Source: Candidatus Puniceispirillum marinum IMCC1322
Lineage (GTDB): Bacteria > Pseudomonadota > Alphaproteobacteria > Puniceispirillales > Puniceispirillaceae
DNA: 64,000 nt
Direction: 5' to 3'
Assembly: GCF_000024465.1 (NCBI RefSeq)
Contig: NC_014010.1
Location: 1,550,001-1,614,000, forward strand
Shown here: positions 29,506 through 37,749 of the stretch, piece by piece
Layout of the letters: every line of letters starts with the position of its first letter
How positions within the stretch are numbered: position 1 is the first letter of the stretch
Notes under the pieces: model-generated
Told to the model about the DNA's origin: nothing
What the model saw: only the letters and a program-made list of their open reading frames with translations
The model's database searches: none
Position numbers and translations under genes: made by a program

Positions 29506-30957
29506 ATGCACTTAAAAAATCCTGCTTTACTGCGATCCGAAGCCTATATTAATGGCGCGTGGGTATCGGCGGCTGATGGGAAAACCTTTGCCGTACATAA
29601 TCCGGTATCAGGCGAGGTGATTGCACAGGTTGCTGATCTGGGCGCAGCCGAAATCACCGCAGCGATTGACGCATCAGTTCCAGCCCAAAAAGCATGGGCC
29701 GCGCGCACCGCCAAGGATCGCGCTGTGGTTATGCGCAAATGGTATGATCTGGCCATGGCGAATGCTGATGATCTTGCTGTGATTCTGACCACCGAAATGG
29801 GCAAGCCGCTTAGCGAAGCTAAAGGTGAAATCGCCTATGGCTCCAGCTTTATTGACTGGTTCGCCGAAGAAGCGCGCCGGATTAGCGGTGACGTTCTGGA
29901 AAGCCCCATACCTGGCAAGCGCATGCTCACATTGAAACAGCCAATCGGTGTGTTTGGCGCGATCACCCCGTGGAATTTTCCCAATGCCATGATTACCCGC
30001 AAGGTCGCCCCCGGTATTGCCGCAGGTTGTGCCTGTGTGCTGAAGCCGGCTGAACAGACACCCCTGTCCGCACTGGCATTGGCGGTGCTGGCACATGAAG
30101 CGGGTATTCCTGCAGGCGTCTTGAATATTGTTACTGGTATGGATGCCCCCGCCATTGGCAAAGCCTTGTGTGATGATCCACGCATCCGCAAGATGACCTT
30201 TACCGGATCAACCGAGGTTGGCCGTATCCTGATGCGTGAATGTGCTGATACGGTCAAGAAGATGAGCCTTGAGCTAGGTGGCAACGCCCCGCTGATCGTA
30301 TTTGATGATGCTGATCTTGATGACGCTGTCGAAGGCGCTTTACTATCGAAATTCCGTAATGCAGGGCAGACCTGTGTCTGCGCAAACCGGATTTTTGTTC
30401 AGGATGGTATTTATGATGCCTTTGCCAAAAAGCTGACCGAACGTGTTGCCAGCATGAAAGTTGGTGACGGTATGGATGCTGGCGTCGAACAGGGGCCGAT
30501 CATTGACGAACAGGGGTTTGCCAAAATCGTCGCCCATATCGATGACGCCCGTGCCAAAGGCGCAACCGTTACAACTGGCGGCGTGCCGCATGAGCGTGGC
30601 GGCACCTTCTTTGCCCCGACCGTGCTGACCGATATGGATAATTCGATGCAGTTATTCAGCGAAGAAACCTTCGGGCCTGTTGCGGGTCTATTCAAATTCT
30701 CCGATGAAGCCGAGGTCATCGCCGCTGCTAATGATACCGAATTTGGTCTGGCGGCCTATCTCTTTACCAAAGATGCCGCCCGCCTGTTCCGCGTCAGCGA
30801 GGCGCTTGAATATGGCATTGTTTCGGTCAATACGGGTATTTTCTCATCCGAGGTGGGGCCATTTGGTGGCGTCAAGAATTCGGGTCTTGGCCGCGAAGGC
30901 TCAAAATACGGCATTGATGAATTTCTGGAAATCAAATTGCTTTGTATTGGTGACTAG
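29506..30957 (+). CDS. gabD: NAD(P)-dependent succinate-semialdehyde dehydrogenase
   Basis: 483 residues, aldehyde dehydrogenase superfamily. Oxidises succinate semialdehyde to succinate, usually with NADP. Cofactor and catalytic segments: TPWNFPNAMITRKVAPGIAAG, TFTGSTEVGRILM, the Glu in MSLELGGNAPLIVFDDAD, and the catalytic Cys in NAGQTCVCANRIFV. GabD and glutarate-semialdehyde dehydrogenase share this sequence type. Start: ATG at 29506, with GGAGA 7 nt upstream; the TTG at 29503 is less likely. Followed by a strong terminator. Confidence 0.92.
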   Translation: MHLKNPALLRSEAYINGAWVSAADGKTFAVHNPVSGEVIAQVADLGAAEITAAIDASVPAQKAWAARTAKDRAVVMRKWYDLAMANADDLAVILTTEMGKPLSEAKGEIAYGSSFIDWFAEEARRISGDVLESPIPGKRMLTLKQPIGVFGAITPWNFPNAMITRKVAPGIAAGCACVLKPAEQTPLSALALAVLAHEAGIPAGVLNIVTGMDAPAIGKALCDDPRIRKMTFTGSTEVGRILMRECADTVKKMSLELGGNAPLIVFDDADLDDAVEGALLSKFRNAGQTCVCANRIFVQDGIYDAFAKKLTERVASMKVGDGMDAGVEQGPIIDEQGFAKIVAHIDDARAKGATVTTGGVPHERGGTFFAPTVLTDMDNSMQLFSEETFGPVAGLFKFSDEAEVIAAANDTEFGLAAYLFTKDAARLFRVSEALEYGIVSVNTGIFSSEVGPFGGVKNSGLGREGSKYGIDEFLEIKLLCIGD

Positions 30958-30980
30958 CCTTTGCATCGCAAAAGCAAACA

Positions 30981-31005
30981 AAAGGCCGGAGCGATCCGGC
31001 CTTTT
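30981..31005. terminator. Bidirectional terminator between gabD and a beta-hydroxyacid dehydrogenase gene
   Basis: AAAGGCCGGA (30981-30990) and TCCGGCCTTT (30995-31004) form a perfect 10-bp stem with loop GCGA; a T-run follows on the plus strand and, through the leading As, on the minus strand. It serves both converging genes. Confidence 0.9.
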
Positions 31006-31025
31006 CATACGTGTGATTTGCAAAA

Positions 31026-31895
31026 CTAGCTTTTGCGTAACCGCCGGATCAGGCTGGAAGTGTCATTACGGCCATAGCCATCGGCACTCAGCTCGTCATA
31101 ATATCCGGCAACAATTTTCGTAACTGGCAACGGGGCGCCATTCTGCGCCGCTTCGGCCAGACAGATCCGCAAATCCTTGCGCATCCAGTCAACGGCAAAA
31201 CCGAAATCAAATTCATTTGCCACCATCGTATGACCACGATTGACCATCTGCCATGATTGCGCCGCGCCGCCTGAAATCGCCTCCAGCAATTTATCCGTAT
31301 CAAGACCCGCTTCTGTGGCAAAATTCAGGGCTTCCGACAGACCTTGAACCAGACCGGCGATACAGATCTGATTCGCCATCTTGGCTTGCTGACCCTTGCC
31401 AGCCCCGCCCATATGCACAACCCGCGCGCTATAGCATTCGATCACTGGCAAAGCCAAGGAAAAGGCATCATCATCACCACCAATCATCACCGTCAGCTTG
31501 CCATTTTCGGCACCAGCCTGTCCGCCTGATACTGGCGCGTCAAGTGACGCAAAATTATGCGCCCGCGCCGCCGCATCAAGTTGCCGGGCGACATCCGCCG
31601 ATACAGTACTATTATCAATATAGACAGCACCTTCGCGCATCGCGCCAAACGCACCTTCGTCACCCAGCGCCACTGCCAGCGCATCCGGATCATCTCCGAC
31701 ACAGGCAAAAACAAAATCCGCACCAGCCGCCGCCAAGGCAGGCGTTGCCGCCATTGTACCACCATGCTTTTCTACCCAGTTTTTAGCTTTTGATGCTGTG
31801 CGGTTATAGACCGTAACCTCATGCCCTGCCGCCGCAATATGCCCCGCCATGGGGAAACCCATAACACCTAGACCCAGAAATGCTACCTTTGCCAT
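31026..31895 (-). CDS. Beta-hydroxyacid dehydrogenase (3-hydroxyisobutyrate dehydrogenase family)
   Basis: 289 residues. NAD(P)-dependent enzyme acting on small beta-hydroxyacids such as 3-hydroxyisobutyrate, tartronate or 4-hydroxybutyrate. The cofactor motif VAFLGLGVMGFPMAGHIAAAGH opens the protein; substrate-site DAPVSGGQAGAENGKL and the catalytic-Lys region GGAGKGQQAKMANQI follow. Substrate cannot be assigned; the pairing with gabD across a shared terminator does not prove a pathway. A second member of the family lies at 40.7-41.7 kb. Confidence 0.88.
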   Translation of the reverse strand: MAKVAFLGLGVMGFPMAGHIAAAGHEVTVYNRTASKAKNWVEKHGGTMAATPALAAAGADFVFACVGDDPDALAVALGDEGAFGAMREGAVYIDNSTVSADVARQLDAAARAHNFASLDAPVSGGQAGAENGKLTVMIGGDDDAFSLALPVIECYSARVVHMGGAGKGQQAKMANQICIAGLVQGLSEALNFATEAGLDTDKLLEAISGGAAQSWQMVNRGHTMVANEFDFGFAVDWMRKDLRICLAEAAQNGAPLPVTKIVAGYYDELSADGYGRNDTSSLIRRLRKS

Positions 31896-32030
31896 TTGAC
31901 TACCCTTTGATTGTTCTAAAATATTCGTGTTGACGTTGAATTGAACCTAGTCATTTTGCGAATGCTGACTATACTCGGCCTCGTAATGATCGCCTTCGGG
32001 TCATCCAATCAAGTGGGAATATCTTACCTC

Positions 32031-32573
32031 ATGACTGTATTGTCCAGCCAGCACGAAATTGAAATACTGATTACCGAAACTGAAATTGAGGCACGCACCA
32101 ATCAGCTGGCACATATTATCTCGGATCACTATAGCGGCACCGAACAGCTAGTCGTGGTTGGCTTGTTGCGTGGCTCATTCATTTTTATTGCCGATCTTGT
32201 GCGCCGGCTTGATTTGCCGGTCGAGGTCGATTTCATGACCGTATCTTCCTATGGCGATAAGATGGAATCATCCCGCATGGTTCGTATTCTGAATGATCTG
32301 GATGGGTCAATCAAAGACCGTGATGTGCTGATCGTCGAGGATATCATTGATACGGGCCACACATTATCGCAAGTGCTGAAAATCCTGCAGACACGCCAAC
32401 CAAAATCAATTGCCATCTGCACCCTATTGAATAAGCCATCACGACGCGAAGTCGATGTTGATATTGACTGGGTTGGGTTTGATATCCCTGATGAGTTCGT
32501 GATTGGCTATGGCATCGATTTTGCCCAGCAAGGCCGCAATCTGCCGCATATCGGCATCGTCAAAAAACCCTGA
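32031..32573 (+). CDS. hpt: Hypoxanthine phosphoribosyltransferase
   Basis: 180 residues. Makes IMP or GMP from the free base and PRPP in purine salvage. The PRPP-binding motif [19 protein letters not shown] is intact, with the flexible-loop region [12 protein letters not shown] before it and a base-binding [17 protein letters not shown] near the C terminus. The frame opens at 31941, but the family starts at [11 protein letters not shown], so I set 32031. It converges on dddP. Confidence 0.94.
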   Translation: MTVLSSQHEIEILITETEIEARTNQLAHIISDHYSGTEQLVVVGLLRGSFIFIADLVRRLDLPVEVDFMTVSSYGDKMESSRMVRILNDLDGSIKDRDVLIVEDIIDTGHTLSQVLKILQTRQPKSIAICTLLNKPSRREVDVDIDWVGFDIPDEFVIGYGIDFAQQGRNLPHIGIVKKP

Positions 32574-32620
32574 ATGTTGCCACCGCTTGAAGATAGCGCG
32601 TCAAACATGGCACATAAGAT

Positions 32621-33949
32621 TTAGGACAGAAACGCGTCTTCATAACGATATGTCGAAAGCGGTATCGCGCCCTGATCGGTCACCACCACCTGTTCTTCCA
32701 GCTTCACGCCATCACGGCCACCAACCGCCCCGACATAGGCTTCAACACACAATGTCATGCCGACTTCAAAACAGCCGCCATAGCCATGGTGTTCGACATC
32801 TTCCGGATAGCGCACAGACGGATATTCGTCACACAGCCCAACACCATGTGCCAGCACACCATAGCGCAAGGCGCGGTATTCTTCGGGCAGCCGATGCGCA
32901 ATGCGGGTCATATCGGCAAAACGCATACCAGGCTCGATCAGCCCGATATTAGTCATCACATGGTCATAAGCCACCTGGTAAAGATGTTTTTGCGCGTCAC
33001 TTGGCGAACCATCACCCACCAGCCATGTACGCGAAATATCGCAACAATAACCATAGGTACCCACAAGATCAGTATCAAAGGCCATCAGATCGCCATCCTG
33101 CATGATGCGCGGGCCACATTCCTGAAACCACGGATTGGTGCGTGGGCCCGATGACAGGATCCGCGTTTCAATCCATTCACCCCCACGCTTGATATTGCCC
33201 GCGTGTAATGTTGCCCATAATTCATTTTCACTGATGCCGGCACGCATTTCATCACGCATTTCTTCAACTGCTAATTCGCATGTGGCAATTGCACAGCGCA
33301 TGGCATTCAGCTCATTCTCATTCTTGATCGAACGTCCATGCTCGGTCAGCACCTGCCCTTCAAGCACCTCGACGCCAAGCCCCACCAAAGCGGCATAGCC
33401 AAGATTTTCCATTTTATCGACAGCCAGACGTTTATTGCCTGGCGCATAATGATGCATGATGTCGAGCATCTGATCGGCAAAAGCTTTCGCCGCCTCAGCG
33501 GTTCTGTCACCTGTTTCAAAATAAAAGAAACTAGCGCCACCACGAAGTTCCCCCACCAGCGGTAAATGCGCCGATAGATGTTCACAGTTATGAAAATCCC
33601 ACAGAATCATCTTACCTTCGGGCGGTACAAAACAGGCACGCGCCATATTATGCGACGTCCATAACTGCATATTGGTCGCGTCGGTTGCATAGCGGATATT
33701 CAGCGGGTCAAACAGTAACAGACCAGCGCAATCATGAATGCGGATCTGCTGTTGCAAACGCTCAAGACGATAGGCCCGCAACGCAGGCATATCTGGTGCG
33801 GTGAGCCCGAGTTGTTTCCATTCTTCAAAAGCCAAAGCCGTTGGGCCTATTTCCACCCGGTCATTATCATCAGGCGTATTATCCGGTTTCAAATGCAAAC
33901 GCCGCGTCGGATCAATCTTGCGGTTCGATCCTACAATCAACTGATTCAT
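32621..33949 (-). CDS. dddP: DMSP lyase DddP (M24-metallopeptidase fold)
   Basis: 442 residues. Cleaves dimethylsulfoniopropionate to dimethyl sulfide and acrylate. It matches the Roseobacter DddP pattern from the start (RKIDPTR, then DNDRVEIGP), through FDPLNIRYATDATNMQLW. As I recall the Ruegeria lacuscaerulensis enzyme, its metal and catalytic residues are D295, D297, D307, H371, D377, E406 and E421; here D292, D294, D304, H368, D374, E403 and E418 fall at a constant offset of three. This separates it from ordinary Xaa-Pro peptidases. Start: ATG at 33949, with GGAGG 5 nt upstream. It follows acuI on the same strand. Activity remains to be measured. Confidence 0.93.
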   Translation of the reverse strand: MNQLIVGSNRKIDPTRRLHLKPDNTPDDNDRVEIGPTALAFEEWKQLGLTAPDMPALRAYRLERLQQQIRIHDCAGLLLFDPLNIRYATDATNMQLWTSHNMARACFVPPEGKMILWDFHNCEHLSAHLPLVGELRGGASFFYFETGDRTAEAAKAFADQMLDIMHHYAPGNKRLAVDKMENLGYAALVGLGVEVLEGQVLTEHGRSIKNENELNAMRCAIATCELAVEEMRDEMRAGISENELWATLHAGNIKRGGEWIETRILSSGPRTNPWFQECGPRIMQDGDLMAFDTDLVGTYGYCCDISRTWLVGDGSPSDAQKHLYQVAYDHVMTNIGLIEPGMRFADMTRIAHRLPEEYRALRYGVLAHGVGLCDEYPSVRYPEDVEHHGYGGCFEVGMTLCVEAYVGAVGGRDGVKLEEQVVVTDQGAIPLSTYRYEDAFLS

Positions 33950-34036
33950 AACATCCTCCAGCAAAGCTCTATCTGCTCACGCTGAACCTGTTTTTAAAAA
34001 CCTTCAAGCATTTTCTAAATAATGGTTAGCCCAAAA

Positions 34037-35035
34037 TCAGGCATTCACATCAACAAGAACACGCCCCTGAATCTGACCTTCAAGAATATCGGCACAATGG
34101 CTTGGCACATCCGCCAGCCCGACAACCGTGACAGCATCATTCAGCTTATCGATAGGCAGATCACTGGCAATACGTGACCAGGCGGTGACGCGCCGCGCAA
34201 ACGGGCATGATGCCGAATCGATACCAATCAGCCCGATACCGCGCAGCAAAAACGGAATGACCGTCGTTGACAATGTATTGCCGCCCGCATTACCCACCGC
34301 AGCAACAGTCGCATTGGGCTTCATTTGCGTCAGCACTCGCGCCAGAATTTTCCCGCCAACAGCATCGATACAGCCAGCCCAGCGCGCTGATTCCATTGGG
34401 CGACCGGTTTCCTCTTCAAGATCAGCCCGGGCAATAATAGTGCCTGCGCCAAGCCCTGTCAGATAATCAGCAATTTCTGGACGTCCTGTCATCGCTGTTA
34501 CCTCATAACCAGTAGCGGCCAACAATGCCGTGGCAATGGATCCAACGCCACCACCGGCACCTGTTAACAGAATTTCACCGTCATGCTTTTGTAATCCACG
34601 ATCTTCCAACGTCAGAATTGACAGCATTGCGGTCAAGCCTGCCGTACCAACCGACATGGCATCGCGCGTAGTCAAACCTTTGGGAAGCGGCACCAACCAG
34701 TCTGCTTTGACTTTGGCGCGCTGGGCAAAACCGCCCCACCAGACCTCGCCAACACGCCAGCCTGTGAGAATAACCTTATCACCAGCACTGTAGCGATCAT
34801 CCTCGCTCGAAATGACCTCGCCAGCAAAATCGATGCCCGGAATATGTGGATAGCTTTTCACCAGACCGCGTTGTCCAGCAAAACATAGACCGTCTTTATA
34901 ATTGACAGTCGAATATTCAACCGCAATCAGCACGTCCCCCTCGGCAGGCAATTCGGACTCGTCAAGCTGTTCGACGGCGTGACTGAGATTTTCATCATCA
35001 TCTCGGTTCAGGACAAGTGCGTTAAATTTTGACAT
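34037..35035 (-). CDS. acuI: Acryloyl-CoA reductase (AcuI)
   Basis: 332 residues, MDR superfamily without a zinc site. Reduces acryloyl-CoA to propionyl-CoA with NADPH, detoxifying and assimilating acrylate. The YhdH/AcuI pattern is clear: YSTVNYKDGLCFAG, PHIPGIDFAGEV, the nucleotide site TGAGGGVGSIATALL, and the C-terminal DILEGQIQGRVLVDV. Start: ATG at 35035, with GGAG 7 nt upstream. dddP begins 87 bp downstream of its stop; acuI is a regular companion of DMSP lyase genes, which supports both calls. Confidence 0.93.
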   Translation of the reverse strand: MSKFNALVLNRDDDENLSHAVEQLDESELPAEGDVLIAVEYSTVNYKDGLCFAGQRGLVKSYPHIPGIDFAGEVISSEDDRYSAGDKVILTGWRVGEVWWGGFAQRAKVKADWLVPLPKGLTTRDAMSVGTAGLTAMLSILTLEDRGLQKHDGEILLTGAGGGVGSIATALLAATGYEVTAMTGRPEIADYLTGLGAGTIIARADLEEETGRPMESARWAGCIDAVGGKILARVLTQMKPNATVAAVGNAGGNTLSTTVIPFLLRGIGLIGIDSASCPFARRVTAWSRIASDLPIDKLNDAVTVVGLADVPSHCADILEGQIQGRVLVDVNA

Positions 35036-35376
35036 TGATTTCTCCACTATCGGTGGCTACATGCCACGCGCAAACTATGCGCCGATAACAGCAATTTTAA
35101 GCGCATCTGCCAAGTCCTAAACGGATAGCAGCTAGTTTTTATGGCACTCAAACCTTGCTTGTTACACAATATCGCTTTGAAAAGTGGATTTAGAGTGATG
35201 TGCAAACCATCCTTAAGACACCCCATAACGCCGTTTTACCCTCAAATAACATCTATATGGGCTTCACGCCTATGTAACAGATGGGCATCAAAATTAGAAA
35301 AAACTTGAGTAAAACCTTAATTAGAAAGATTATTTATTCAGACCAACAAACCGGGTGATGATAACAGGCGTTTATA
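35036..35376. promoter_or_regulatory. 341-bp divergent control region between acuI-dddP and the sia-type operon
   Basis: No gene is seen here. Toward acuI, minus-strand TTGGCA and TGTTAT are 17 nt apart. Toward siaB, TTGAGT (35305-35310) and GATTAT (35328-35333) are 17 nt apart. Each -10 matches the consensus at four of six bases, so both promoters are only candidates. I saw no long palindrome. Confidence 0.35.
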
Positions 35377-35928
35377 ATGGACTTCGAAAAGTTTAATAAA
35401 TTTGGGTCGCTTTTGCTGAAAGATGAGTTTGTCCTGAGCTATAGCGGTTACGCTTCCGAAGATGTTCTCCATTCAATGGGGGAAACATTGCGCCAGAGAC
35501 TTGCTGATCACACCGAAGATAAAGGCAAAATCAAGCATGTCTTCTCGGTCTTTGTTGAACTTATGCAGAATTTGATCCGTTATGGTGCCGAAGGACCGCA
35601 TCCGACACCAAAGACAGGGAGCCGGCAAGCCTTTGGTTTGATCATGGTGATACAAAATGGTCCCTCAATTGAAGTCATGTCGGGAAATTATGTTTCAAAA
35701 GATGAAGCAAATGACTTGGTAAATAGAGTTAATGAACTCAATGATAAGTCCGCAGATCAGTTACGGGCACTTTACCGGGAAAAATTACGACAACCGCCGC
35801 ATGAAGGAAGTAAAGGTGCCTCAATAGGGCTGGTTGAAGTGGCCCGCCGTGCATCGGCGCCACTATCATGTACGGTTGAGGACACAAATCAGGGCTATTC
35901 ATTTTTTATGATTAAGGCGCGCATCTAG
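35377..35928 (+). CDS. siaB: SiaB-like protein kinase (DUF6272)
   Basis: 183 residues. SiaB is a small GHKL-fold kinase that phosphorylates the regulator SiaC in Pseudomonas aeruginosa. Here an N-box-like FSVFVELMQNLIRYGAEG sits near residues 56-73, and a G-box-like GSKGASIGLVEVARRA near 150-165, as expected for an ATP-binding GHKL domain without a histidine phosphorylation site. It is followed 10 bp later by siaC and by a cyclase gene overlapping siaC, with the phosphatase-like siaA convergent downstream. This context makes the family call firm; kinase activity is inferred. Confidence 0.85.
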   Translation: MDFEKFNKFGSLLLKDEFVLSYSGYASEDVLHSMGETLRQRLADHTEDKGKIKHVFSVFVELMQNLIRYGAEGPHPTPKTGSRQAFGLIMVIQNGPSIEVMSGNYVSKDEANDLVNRVNELNDKSADQLRALYREKLRQPPHEGSKGASIGLVEVARRASAPLSCTVEDTNQGYSFFMIKARI

Positions 35929-35938
35929 AGGATATTGG

Positions 35939-36328
35939 ATGACCAATCTAAATATTGTCGCTACATCACGAACACCAAAGATTACATTTAAAACAAAAGC
36001 TGGCACGTTGCTTATTGAGGGAGAGTCATATCCTGAAGATGTGACAGGTTTTTATGACCCTGTTTTTGCCGCCGTCAACGACTATCTGAAATCGCCTGAC
36101 GCCAAGCTGGATGTAGATATAAAGCTTATTTATTTTAATTCATCCTCGGCGCGCGCGCTTATGGAACTTCTGGATATGATGGATGCTGCCGGCGCCGAAG
36201 GTGCCAGGGTATCTATCAGATGGTATTGCGATGGTGATGATGATATTACCCGCGAATTTGCCGAGGATATTTCTGCCGATATTGAGCATATCAGCATTGA
36301 TATTTTTGAGCTGACGCGCGATGACTAA
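35939..36328 (+). CDS. siaC: SiaC-like phosphoswitch protein (DUF1987)
   Basis: 129 residues. In Pseudomonas, unphosphorylated SiaC binds and activates the diguanylate cyclase SiaD, and SiaB phosphorylates SiaC at Thr68. The conserved segment is KLIYFNSSSARALMELLDMM; the residue at position 68, the expected phosphosite, is Ser instead of Thr (N67-S68-S69-S70). GAGGA precedes the ATG. The last 8 nt overlap the cyclase start (ATGACTAA), so the two proteins are probably made in a fixed ratio. Partner inferred: the adjacent class III cyclase. Confidence 0.86.
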   Translation: MTNLNIVATSRTPKITFKTKAGTLLIEGESYPEDVTGFYDPVFAAVNDYLKSPDAKLDVDIKLIYFNSSSARALMELLDMMDAAGAEGARVSIRWYCDGDDDITREFAEDISADIEHISIDIFELTRDD

Positions 36329-37328
36329 ATCGCAATCCGATCTATCAAAACACATACACAATATATTAGAAACAGACACACCGGCACCCTTATTACGTGC
36401 CGGATTACAAGACCTGCTCAAAGCCTATGAACGCCAGACACGGCAAATGAACAGGCTGGTTACACTTTCTGATGCCAATGCCGATAAATTGCAATTGACC
36501 AACCGCAAGCTTGAGCTTTTATCGCAGAACCTGTCTCGTTTTGTGGCACAGACCGTTGTCGATAGTCTGGCGGCGGGTAACGACGATACATTAAAAAAGA
36601 TAAAGCGGAGTGAATTGACACTGTTTTTCTCCGATATCGTAGGATTTACGGGTATGACCGATGATTTAGCGCCTGAGCAGATGGCGTGGCTTATGAATGA
36701 TTATTTCACCGAAATGACCCATATATGTAACCGCTGGGGCGGCACACTAGATCAGTTCATTGGTGATGCTATTGTGATTTTCTTTGGCAATCCGTTCAGT
36801 AACGGGCTGGATGCTGATGCCCGCGCGGCCGTTCATATGGCGCTGGAGATGCAGCAACGGCTGTCTGTTTTGCGCGAAAAATGGAAAGCTGCAGGCATTC
36901 AGATACCGATGCATGTTCGTATGGGCATAAGTTCGGGGTTTTGCACCGTGGGTAATTTTGGTTCTAGCGAACGTCTGCATTATACAGCAATCGGACGCGT
37001 CGTGAACGAGGCAGCACGGACACAGGCTTTATGCCCGGTGGACAAGGTGCTTGTCACCGAAAATACATATAATCTGGTTCGTGATCAAATCAGTTGCAAA
37101 GCATGTGACATCGCAGCATCGGTTGGGCCGCATCAAAAGGTCAATTTGTTCGAACCACTCGAGACACAGGCAGAAACACTGACGAATAGCCCACCAGATG
37201 AACGGCTGATCGTGGGCAATTCTGACGGTTTTAAATTGTATTTTGATAGCAACAAGGTGACCGAAACAGGCAAGGTAAAAATCCTGCTGGAAGATGCGTT
37301 AAAATCCCTTAGTGAAAAACAAACATAG
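36321..37328 (+). CDS. Class III nucleotidyl (adenylate/guanylate) cyclase
   Basis: 335 residues, soluble. An N-terminal helical part (about 1-95, likely coiled coil, QMNRLVTLSDANADKLQLTN) precedes a class III cyclase domain (about 98-235). Metal-binding Asp105 lies in LFFSDIVGFT and Asp149 in FIGDAIVIFF. Transition-state Asn229 and Arg233 lie in RVVNEAAR. The purine-specifying Lys of adenylate cyclases is Gln145 here, while the Thr partner (Thr222 in HYTAIG) is kept, so ATP versus GTP use is open. It occupies the place held by the diguanylate cyclase SiaD in Pseudomonas. The start overlaps siaC by 8 nt. Confidence 0.88.
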   Translation: MTKSQSDLSKHIHNILETDTPAPLLRAGLQDLLKAYERQTRQMNRLVTLSDANADKLQLTNRKLELLSQNLSRFVAQTVVDSLAAGNDDTLKKIKRSELTLFFSDIVGFTGMTDDLAPEQMAWLMNDYFTEMTHICNRWGGTLDQFIGDAIVIFFGNPFSNGLDADARAAVHMALEMQQRLSVLREKWKAAGIQIPMHVRMGISSGFCTVGNFGSSERLHYTAIGRVVNEAARTQALCPVDKVLVTENTYNLVRDQISCKACDIAASVGPHQKVNLFEPLETQAETLTNSPPDERLIVGNSDGFKLYFDSNKVTETGKVKILLEDALKSLSEKQT

Positions 37329-37445
37329 ATAAAACAGGTGACCTGTAAAATTAATAGGCCGTATAAAGTAATACAGCACGCAAAAGACGCCACCACAAGA
37401 CAAGGTTCTGCCGTGGTTGCCTGAACGTTAAATTGGAATGCCATA

Positions 37446-37748
37446 ATGGAACCAAAAATAGCACGGATTTACCAGCGCACTTTTAAAACACAGGATGATG
37501 CCCAAGCATTTATCCATGCTACCAGAATCGTTGAAGAGCGCGTTTCTGCGGTTGATGCCAGATATCGCGTTTATCAATTACGCGAAAACCCGCTGATTCT
37601 GTTCGAAATCTGGGAATATCCAGATCATGATGCGATGGAATGGGTACAGACATCAATGGAAGGTGCTGGTGCTGTGCCACGCGCCTTTAACCCAGACACG
37701 GTCAGCTATACAGCCGATATCGCCGTAGCATATGATTTTGAAGAATAG
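37446..37748 (+). CDS. ABM-like dimeric alpha/beta-barrel protein, unknown role
   Basis: 100 residues. The alternation of strands and helices and the LFEIWEYPDHDAMEWVQTSME segment resemble small antibiotic-biosynthesis-monooxygenase-fold proteins, but the match is not strong enough to name a function. It lies between the cyclase and the convergent siaA-like gene (1 bp between stops), inside the sia-type cluster, so it may belong to it or be an unrelated neighbour. The 117-bp gap upstream argues for its own promoter. Confidence 0.6.
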   Translation: MEPKIARIYQRTFKTQDDAQAFIHATRIVEERVSAVDARYRVYQLRENPLILFEIWEYPDHDAMEWVQTSMEGAGAVPRAFNPDTVSYTADIAVAYDFEE

Positions 37749-37749
37749 G

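Noticed and set aside
31253-31786. 177-codon plus-strand frame rich in Arg, His, Pro and Gln
   Set aside because: Antisense to the 3-hydroxyisobutyrate-dehydrogenase-family gene; biased composition typical of a reverse-frame shadow.
32621-33949. Plain Xaa-Pro aminopeptidase or creatinase reading of the M24 gene
   Set aside because: The N-terminal RKIDPTR/DNDRVEIGP block, the constant residue offset to DddP and the acuI neighbour favour DMSP lyase.
36321-37328. Diguanylate cyclase (GGDEF) as in Pseudomonas SiaD
   Set aside because: No GGDEF or GGEEF motif; the FSDIVGFT, GDAIVIFF and VNEAAR motifs are those of class III cyclases.
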